DNA of 6,838 nucleotides from Chitinophagales bacterium. Lineage in GTDB: Bacteria; Bacteroidota; Bacteroidia; Chitinophagales; BACL12. Below the pieces are notes generated by a model that was given only the letters and a program-made list of their open reading frames with translations, made no database searches and was not told where the DNA came from. The stretch spans positions 1 to 6,838 of the forward strand of contig JACMJP010000423.1 of NCBI GenBank assembly GCA_014380545.1. Direction: 5' to 3'. Of the stretch, positions 1-5,059 are shown piece after piece. The first letter of the stretch is position 1. Each line of letters opens with the position of its first letter. Position numbers and translations under genes: made by a program.

Positions 1-291
1 GCAAACATAAATTCCAAGATCGCCATATTGAATTTCAAAACTTGCAGCAACAGGTTTTCTGGAAGTGTATTGCCAAATTTCCATTCCGCCACCACCGTTC
101 ATATTAATTGCAAGAATTGCATGGCGTTTATGCGGCATGCCCCCGGTATAGGGCAACATGAGATTGGCTTCTGCAGCTTCTTCAAATATTTTAACATCCA
201 TTCCAAATTTTGTTCTGTACCATCTCCATGCTTCATGCACGAATGGATTTCCGATTCCTATTTGTTGTATGCCGCTTATTATTGGTTTCAT
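1..291 (-). CDS. VOC (glyoxalase/bleomycin-resistance fold) family protein, 3' end cut by window
   Basis: The frame is open from an ATG at 289-291 to the window edge: 97 codons, no stop, so the C-terminal part is missing. The N-terminus (KPIISGIQQIGIGN) has the first-strand pattern of a VOC module. It is followed by a helix with HEAWRWYRTKFGMD (residues 19-32) and a strand ending in GGGGMEIWQYTSR (66-78). Gln10 and Glu71 sit where VOC enzymes place metal ligands; Gln in the first position is also used by human glyoxalase I. A second module seems to start at about FEIQYGDLGIYV (85-96), so the whole protein is probably a two-module VOC protein. Such proteins include lyases, dioxygenases and resistance proteins, and the substrate cannot be assigned. 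It lies 63 bp downstream of the dehydrogenase gene on the same strand and may share its transcript. Confidence 0.8.
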   Translation of the reverse strand, partial: MKPIISGIQQIGIGNPFVHEAWRWYRTKFGMDVKIFEEAAEANLMLPYTGGMPHKRHAILAINMNGGGGMEIWQYTSRKPVAASFEIQYGDLGIYVC

Positions 292-298
292 TTTTTTA

Positions 299-312
299 TT
301 TGCGCAAAATTA
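299..312 (-). promoter_or_regulatory. possible -7 promoter element overlapping a 10-bp palindrome upstream of the VOC gene
   Basis: Read on the minus strand, TAATTTTG (312-305) matches the Bacteroidota -7 consensus TAnnTTTG exactly. It overlaps a perfect palindrome TTTGCGCAAA (299-308) that ends 7 bp upstream of the VOC start codon. No TTTG-like -33 element is seen at the expected distance, and the leader would be only a few bases long. This is a weak candidate; the gene could instead be read through from the dehydrogenase gene. Confidence 0.2.
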
Positions 313-354
313 ATAAATGCAGTCAGTTATAGGTTTGAATTATACATGCAAAAA

Positions 355-1149
355 CTATTTGTTGGGATTTCTGTTCGCTGCCATTCTATAATATACAGAT
401 GGAATAAATTTCCTGATCAAATGTAAAATCCTTTCTTCCCTTGCAATAATAATTTCTTTTTTATTTCTTTTTATTGAAGATATGATTTTTTTCGCACAGG
501 TTTCTACAGGTATGCCGTTTAATTGCCCTTCATCCATTTTATTATAAGCAGTACCATCTTTCGTGATTGCATTCAGTGAAATATTTGTTTTTATTCTTCC
601 GGGTGATACAATTAAAACCGTTATATTATCTTTTTGGATCTCTGAACGCAAAGACTCATAAAATCCCTGCAGTGCAAATTTACTTGCAGCGTATGCAGTT
701 CTTTGTTTCCATCCGAATTTTCCGCTCATACTGCTGATAACAACAATTTTACCTCCGTTGTTTTTTTGCATAACAGGGAGAACATGTTTTGTTAATGCAA
801 TATTTCCGAAATAGTTTACTTCCATAATTTTTCTGTCAATTTCGAGTGGAGTATTTATTGCATCAGAACGCTGGCTAATGCCGCCGTTATTTATTAAAAT
901 ATCTATAGTGCCAAACAGCGCAAGTGCCTTCTCGGAAATATTTTTCAATGAAGCTGTATCAGAAAGATCAAGCGGCAATATTTCTATTTTGTCAGTGAAT
1001 TGAAGGCAATCTTTTTTTGTTTGTTCCAAAGCTTCAATACTTCTTGCTGAAAGAATTAACCATGATTTTCCTTTAGCAAATTGTAATGCAAGTTCTTTTC
1101 CAATTCCTGATGAAGCACCGGTTACCCAAATTACTTTGTTCTGAAACAT
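355..1149 (-). CDS. SDR family NAD(P)-dependent oxidoreductase, DHRS7-like
   Basis: This 264-residue cytosolic enzyme has the classical short-chain dehydrogenase layout. The cofactor loop TGASSGIG is at residues 10-17, and Arg36 after the second strand favours NADP(H). NNGG stands at 87-90 in place of the usual NNAG. Asn112, Ser140, Tyr153 and Lys157 (in YAASK) form the catalytic tetrad, and SPGRIKTN follows at 182-189. NNGGISQRS, the TNISLNAITKDGTAY segment and the basic C-terminal tail with IPSVYYRMA strongly recall the DHRS7/DHRS7B group, as I remember those sequences. It probably reduces or oxidises a hydrophobic alcohol or ketone, but bacterial members have no settled substrate. The ATG start leaves only six residues before the first strand block, as expected. 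The stop is TAG. It starts 22 bp after the acetyltransferase stop, so the two are likely co-transcribed. Confidence 0.93.
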   Translation of the reverse strand: MFQNKVIWVTGASSGIGKELALQFAKGKSWLILSARSIEALEQTKKDCLQFTDKIEILPLDLSDTASLKNISEKALALFGTIDILINNGGISQRSDAINTPLEIDRKIMEVNYFGNIALTKHVLPVMQKNNGGKIVVISSMSGKFGWKQRTAYAASKFALQGFYESLRSEIQKDNITVLIVSPGRIKTNISLNAITKDGTAYNKMDEGQLNGIPVETCAKKIISSIKRNKKEIIIAREERILHLIRKFIPSVYYRMAANRNPNK

Positions 1150-1171
1150 ATATAAGACGAATATAATTGAA

Positions 1172-1705
1172 TTAAATAATTTGTTTCTTCATTATGAAAT
1201 CATGCTGCACATCATCACCCAAAACAAATTCTGTTGTCCCAATGATCTCAAATCCGCAGTGCTGATAAAATGCAATTGCATTTTTATTTTCCTGCCATAC
1301 TCCCAGCCAGATAGCAGTATGCATATTTTCAACAGCGTAGTTTATGCATGTATCCATTAATAACTTTCCTATTTTCTTTCCCTTAAATTTTTCTGCAACA
1401 TATATCCGGCTTATTTCAATTGTATTTTCAATTTGCAATTGTGGTGTTGTTCTGTTTGTATCCAGCAAACAATAACCTGCAATTTCTTCGTCGTAATAAG
1501 CTAAAAAATATTGAAACTTTGTATCCAGTATTTCTTTCAACATGATATCAACAGTAAAGTGATCCTGGATATAAGCATCCATGTTTTCTTTGGTGTTGAA
1601 TTGAGCGTAAGTTCCCCTGAAGGTCAGTGCCGCTAATTCTGACAAAAGATTTACATCTTCTGCTTTAGCTTTTCTTATTGTGATATGTGCCTGATCCTGC
1701 TGCAT
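1172..1705 (-). CDS. GNAT family N-acetyltransferase, PaiA-like
   Basis: This 177-residue, single-domain GNAT protein would transfer an acetyl group from acetyl-CoA to an amine. The N-terminal ITIRKAKAEDV (8-18) is the usual first strand and helix. ISRIYVAEKFKGKKIGKLLM (98-117) is motif A, with the acetyl-CoA loop as KGKKIG (108-113); its first Gly position is Lys, a mild departure from Q/RxxGxG/A. IWLGVWQENKNAIAFYQHCG (132-151) is motif B. The ending, with GDDVQHDFIMKK (163-174), closely resembles Bacillus subtilis PaiA, a polyamine acetyltransferase, as I recall it. Spermidine or a similar amine is therefore a reasonable guess, not a demonstrated substrate. It is the first gene of the leftward cluster and is divergent from the small exported protein gene. 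No clear Shine-Dalgarno or -33/-7 pair was found upstream. Confidence 0.9.
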   Translation of the reverse strand: MQQDQAHITIRKAKAEDVNLLSELAALTFRGTYAQFNTKENMDAYIQDHFTVDIMLKEILDTKFQYFLAYYDEEIAGYCLLDTNRTTPQLQIENTIEISRIYVAEKFKGKKIGKLLMDTCINYAVENMHTAIWLGVWQENKNAIAFYQHCGFEIIGTTEFVLGDDVQHDFIMKKQII

Positions 1706-1840
1706 AAATTCTTTTCTATGGCTGTAACATTTTTTAAAGGTTATTCGTTATACCGTTAAATTTTCTTAATTGATCAAATTTTTGTTTAAAAATACACTAA
1801 CTTCACGATGCCTTTGAGGTATTGCACAAAAACCACAAAT

Positions 1841-2209
1841 ATGAAAAGCTTATCCGTTACTCTACTTATCCTTGTGAGCTTCACTTGCGGTTATGTTTTT
1901 GGGTGTGAGAACAACCCTATTCTTGCCATTGCACAACAAACAGTGCAGGAAGTTGTACCCGGACCGTACATGCAAAATCCTGATGAAGTTCAAATCTCTT
2001 ATGCAGATGAGCTAAAAGATGAAAGAACTGTAACAGTAGTTTTTACCTTGGATGATAATAATAAAATTCATGTTTTACACATCAGTGGCGGGTATAATTT
2101 AGTTACCCAATACATAAAAACTTCGCTGGAAGGAAAAGAAATACATTCAGATAGCACAATCCCGGGAATAAACTATGTAATGACAATAAAGTTACCGGCA
2201 AGTGTTTAA
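1841..2209 (+). CDS. small exported protein of unknown function
   Basis: This 122-residue protein is not assigned to a named family. The ATG at 1841 is preferred over the in-frame ATG at 1808 because it puts a signal sequence at the N-terminus: Lys2, then a hydrophobic core at about residues 6-20. Cleavage after Ala-Ile-Ala (29-31), before Gln-Gln, would suit a periplasmic protein. Alternatively VFGC (19-22) could be a poor lipobox with Phe at -2, which would make it a lipoprotein. The mature part has a strand-rich block, TVTVVFTLDDNNKIHVL (63-79), then a helix ending LEGKEI (96-101) and a last strand PGINYVMTIKLP (108-119). This beta-alpha-beta pattern is faintly like a TonB C-terminal fold, but that is speculation. 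It appears to be a single-gene unit: a strong terminator starts 20 bp after the stop, and the upstream gene is divergent. Confidence 0.75.
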   Translation: MKSLSVTLLILVSFTCGYVFGCENNPILAIAQQTVQEVVPGPYMQNPDEVQISYADELKDERTVTVVFTLDDNNKIHVLHISGGYNLVTQYIKTSLEGKEIHSDSTIPGINYVMTIKLPASV

Positions 2210-2229
2210 AGTTTCTTAAAAATAACTTG

Positions 2230-2257
2230 AACCCTCGGATTTGTTCGGGGGTTTTTT
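2230..2257 (+). terminator. rho-independent terminator after the small exported protein gene
   Basis: AACCCTCG (2230-2237) pairs with CGGGGGTT (2246-2253), with one G-U pair and an 8-base loop that can close further by a G-U pair. The T-run through 2257 is followed by ATTTTTA. The position just after the stop at 2209 fits termination of that gene and insulates it from the deacetylase gene. Confidence 0.85.
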
Positions 2258-2368
2258 ATTTTTACCCCATATTAGTCATCCAATGAATGGTTGATAGTGG
2301 AATTATAAGATGATTATTGTATGCACAGTTCAGTGTATCATTAGTTGACTAAATGTAAATTTATATAC

Positions 2369-4876
2369 ATGCGTAAATTATTTTTCTTTCTGAGTATCGT
2401 AATATATTCTAATGTATTCTCTCAACAGGTAGAATGGAATTCATCACGAATTTTATTAGAGATACAAAAACTCAACACAACCGGAAGTGTATTATACATA
2501 GCGGCGCATCCTGATGATGAGAACACAAGAATGATCGCTTACATGGCGAATGAAAAAAAAGTGCGTACAGGATATTTATCATTAACAAGAGGTGACGGAG
2601 GGCAAAATTTAATTGGCGAAGAACAGGGTGCATATTTAGGTGTGATAAGAACACAGGAATTATTGGCAGCAAGAAAAGTGGATGGAGGTGAACAGTTTTT
2701 TACAAGAGCAGTTGATTTTGGATATAGCAAAAGTGCTGAAGAAACTTTTACAAAATGGGATCATGATAGTTTATTGAGTGATGTTGTTTGGGTAATAAGA
2801 AATTTCAGACCTGATATAATTATAACAAGATTTCCTCCTGATGAAAGAGCAGGGCATGGACAGCATACAGTGAGTGCAATAATTGCCGAAGAGGCATTTG
2901 ATGCAGCAGCAGATCCAACAAAATTTCCTGAGCAATTGAAGTATGTTTCAGTATGGCAAACGCAAAGGTTATTCTGGAATAATTCATTGCGCTGGGATGA
3001 AACTTTGCCGGATAAAATTAAGAATGGAGATAAAAATATTGTTTCATTTGATGTAGGCGGATATAATACATTGCTTGGAAAAAGTTACGGAGAAATAGCG
3101 GCTGAAAGCAGAACAAATCATAAAAGCCAGGGTTTTGGCAGCACACCAACAAGAGGAGAACAGATTGAATATTTGTATTTAAAAAAGGGAACTCAATGTG
3201 TTGATATTTTTGATGGCATTTACACAACCTGGGAACGATACAGACAGGGCAGTGAAATAAAAACTACGATGGATAACATAATTGAAAATTATAATGCACT
3301 TGCCCCTGAAAAATCTGTAGATGACTTATTAAAAGTATATGACTTACTGGAAAAAATGCCATCAGACAAATTGATTGAATTTAAAAAACAGCAATTGCAA
3401 AATATTCTTGTAGCATGTTTAGGGCTGTGGTTAGAGCCGGTGGCGGAGAAAGATATGGTTGCAAATGGCGACACATTGAAAGTATTTAGTACAATGTTGT
3501 CAAGAGCTGATTTTCCTGTTACAATTGAATCATATTCTTATTTAGATAAAACTGTTGCATTAAATAAAACTTTAATTTCAGAAAAAAATCAAAATGATAC
3601 AATTCAATTAATTGTACCGGATTATCTTTCATCATCTCCTTATTGGTTAAATGGTGAATATGAAGGTTTATTTAATGTCCCCAATCAATTGATGGTTGGA
3701 AAGGCGGAAAATAACCCTGCTATTTCTTTTGCTTATACAATTATAATCGGAAATAAATCTTTTAGTATAAAAAGGGGTGTAGTTTATAAAGAGACGGATG
3801 CAGTGAAGGGAGAGATTTATAAACCATTGATAATCGTTCCCCAAATACTTGTAAACTTAGAAAGAAAATTATCAGTCTCAACAACTAAATCGCCTTTCCA
3901 TATTCAATTTGATACAAAAGTGATGAAAAGAAATGTCAAAGGTGAAGTGGGCAGTAGTTTGAATTTTGACCGTTCCACAGGTGAAGGTGATTGGTCGTTT
4001 AGCAAACTCATTGACTCTAAAAAAGAAGGTATTGTATTTACTGTTGATACAACAATCATATCAACCTCTGAAAAGATTAACGAAGATCTTTCAATATATA
4101 TTACCTACTATCCGGACTATTGGATTGAGGGCAACATTTGCGGTTATATAAACTATAGTTGGAGTTCGAACAATATTCAATACGATCACATCCCCCGTCA
4201 AATCATTTTAGAACCCGCAACAATTAAATTAGTAAAAGTCGATACAAAAATCCCCTCGAAAAAAATTGCTTACATTGAAGGCGCAGGAGATAAAGTGGAC
4301 GAAAGTTTGCAACAACTTGGTTTAAACATCACAACAATAAAACCTGAACAAATTACTGCAGAAGGATTAAAAAAATATGAAGTAATAATTATTGGTGTAC
4401 GGGCATATAACACTTCAAAAGTATTAGCAGATAATCAGCAACTCATCATGGATTATGTAAAAAATGGTGGGTTGGTAATTACTCAATATTCAACCAACTG
4501 GGATATTTATAAAGAAGATATTGGCCCATATAAATTTAAAATAGGGAGAGGAAGAGTGACAGATGAAAATTCACCGGTTGAATTCTTATTGCCTGATCAT
4601 CCTGTACTAAATTATCCGAATAAAATAACACAGGAAGATTTTAAAGGCTGGATACAGGAACGGGGAATTTATTTTGCAACAGACCTTGGTCCGGAGTATA
4701 AAGCACCTCTTGCATTTACAGATCCAAATGAAGAACCGCAAAACGGAAGTTTAATTATAGCAGATTACGGGGAGGGAGCATTCATTTATACAGGGATTGC
4801 ATTTTTCAGAGAATTACCGGCCGGTGTACCCGGAGCATACCGTTTATTTGTGAATATGATAGAATATAAAAAATAA
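2369..4876 (+). CDS. exported PIG-L (LmbE-like) family deacetylase with C-terminal GATase-like domain
   Basis: This 835-residue protein probably removes an N-acetyl group from a sugar-type substrate in the periplasm. The ATG at 2369 is chosen over an in-frame TTG at 2345 because it starts a clean signal peptide: Arg-Lys, a hydrophobic stretch to residue 17, and cleavage after VFS before Gln19-Gln20. The PIG-L domain covers about 40-280. AHPDDE (46-51) supplies His47 and Asp50 as zinc ligands and Asp49 as the likely base, and GHGQH (162-166) supplies His163 and His166. A strand-rich region of unclear family follows (about 360-620). From about 630 to the end there is a ThuA/glutamine-amidotransferase-like alpha-beta domain (KKIAYIEGAGDKVDESL, then VIIIGVRAYN and GGLVITQYSTNW). 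I see no nucleophilic Cys at the expected elbow, so that domain is probably not an amidase. Simple PIG-L enzymes are about 230-300 residues, so this is a large multidomain member. The micro-ORF and symporter genes follow on the same strand. Confidence 0.92.
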   Translation: MRKLFFFLSIVIYSNVFSQQVEWNSSRILLEIQKLNTTGSVLYIAAHPDDENTRMIAYMANEKKVRTGYLSLTRGDGGQNLIGEEQGAYLGVIRTQELLAARKVDGGEQFFTRAVDFGYSKSAEETFTKWDHDSLLSDVVWVIRNFRPDIIITRFPPDERAGHGQHTVSAIIAEEAFDAAADPTKFPEQLKYVSVWQTQRLFWNNSLRWDETLPDKIKNGDKNIVSFDVGGYNTLLGKSYGEIAAESRTNHKSQGFGSTPTRGEQIEYLYLKKGTQCVDIFDGIYTTWERYRQGSEIKTTMDNIIENYNALAPEKSVDDLLKVYDLLEKMPSDKLIEFKKQQLQNILVACLGLWLEPVAEKDMVANGDTLKVFSTMLSRADFPVTIESYSYLDKTVALNKTLISEKNQNDTIQLIVPDYLSSSPYWLNGEYEGLFNVPNQLMVGKAENNPAISFAYTIIIGNKSFSIKRGVVYKETDAVKGEIYKPLIIVPQILVNLERKLSVSTTKSPFHIQFDTKVMKRNVKGEVGSSLNFDRSTGEGDWSFSKLIDSKKEGIVFTVDTTIISTSEKINEDLSIYITYYPDYWIEGNICGYINYSWSSNNIQYDHIPRQIILEPATIKLVKVDTKIPSKKIAYIEGAGDKVDESLQQLGLNITTIKPEQITAEGLKKYEVIIIGVRAYNTSKVLADNQQLIMDYVKNGGLVITQYSTNWDIYKEDIGPYKFKIGRGRVTDENSPVEFLLPDHPVLNYPNKITQEDFKGWIQERGIYFATDLGPEYKAPLAFTDPNEEPQNGSLIIADYGEGAFIYTGIAFFRELPAGVPGAYRLFVNMIEYKK

Positions 4877-4892
4877 TATATCCTGCATAGTA

Positions 4893-4941
4893 CGCAGATT
4901 TTCGCTGATTCATTTATCTGCGTTTATCAGCGGAATCTGCG
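4893..4941. repeat. CGCAGATT-type imperfect inverted-repeat element
   Basis: CGCAGATT (4893-4900) is the exact reverse complement of AATCTGCG (4934-4941). Inside it CGCTGAT (4903-4909) pairs with ATCAGCG (4926-4932). The result is an 8-bp plus 7-bp stem with a small internal bulge and a 16-base loop. The loop carries another ATCTGCG (4916-4922) that could compete for the outer arm. Related units recur about every 10 bp on each side. There is no T-tract on either strand next to the stem, so it is not a standard terminator. It lies between the deacetylase stop and the micro-ORF start. It looks like one copy of a dispersed intergenic repeat, but the copy number cannot be judged here. Confidence 0.65.
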
Positions 4942-4951
4942 GGAAAAAAAT

Positions 4952-5059
4952 ATGAATACAGAAAAAAAATATTGGCTCAACTTGTATATCATTGTAATTG
5001 CAGTTTTAATATTACAAATCATTATTTACTCCCTACTCACCACGCACTATTCACCATGA
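4952..5059 (+). CDS. 35-residue single-pass membrane peptide, translationally coupled to the symporter
   Basis: An ATG at 4952 opens 35 codons and ends at TGA 5057-5059, which overlaps the symporter ATG at 5056 (ATGA). The product begins MNTEKKYWLNL, with charged and aromatic residues. It continues as one uninterrupted hydrophobic segment (about residues 10-30) and ends in a short polar tail, THYSP. By the positive-inside rule the Lys-Lys end would be cytoplasmic. The ATGA overlap suggests coupled translation, and the composition suits a tiny subunit of the transporter. Small accessory peptides are known beside some sodium:solute symporters, but I do not recognise this sequence. Counter-evidence: AT-rich DNA often encodes chance hydrophobic stretches, the symporter frame is also open here, and the last third (CTCACCACGCACTATTCACC) is low-complexity and repeat-like. 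A run of GGGAAAAAAA precedes the start, with no strong Shine-Dalgarno sequence. Confidence 0.55.
   Translation: MNTEKKYWLNLYIIVIAVLILQIIIYSLLTTHYSP

Noticed and set aside
28..426. 132-codon open frame on the plus strand
   Set aside because: It lies antisense to the VOC gene and the end of the dehydrogenase gene. Its translation has no recognisable domain, while the minus-strand frames show clear family motifs.
1..1705. The leftward trio as a dedicated biosynthetic or defence system
   Set aside because: An acetyltransferase, a dehydrogenase and a VOC protein are common housekeeping-type genes. Nothing in the sequence ties them to one pathway beyond spacing.
1808..1840. Upstream ATG for the small exported protein
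   Set aside because: It would add 11 polar residues before a good signal sequence. The ATG at 1841 gives a standard signal peptide.
1706..1840. Divergent promoter pair between the acetyltransferase and exported-protein genes
   Set aside because: Promoters must lie here or nearby, but I found no -33/-7 pair with the right spacing on either strand. The TTGATCAA palindrome at 1770-1777 is too short to call.
2345..2368. TTG start for the deacetylase
   Set aside because: It adds eight residues ahead of a signal peptide that already begins properly at the ATG at 2369.
4992..5017. Inverted repeat TTGTAAT/ATTACAA with a 12-base loop
   Set aside because: It is a seven-base AT-rich stem inside a possible coding sequence, with no extension and no T-tract. 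This is easily chance.
4972..5055. N-terminal extension of the symporter from a TTG
   Set aside because: The 28 added residues are not SSS-like, and the ATG at 5056 starts at the first membrane helix. The same bases are better explained by the 4952-5059 ORF in another frame.
5031..5055. Tandem-like CTCACCA/TTCACC repeat before the symporter
   Set aside because: There are only two or three imperfect short units, too few to call a repeat. I note it as a caution about the micro-ORF's C-terminal end.
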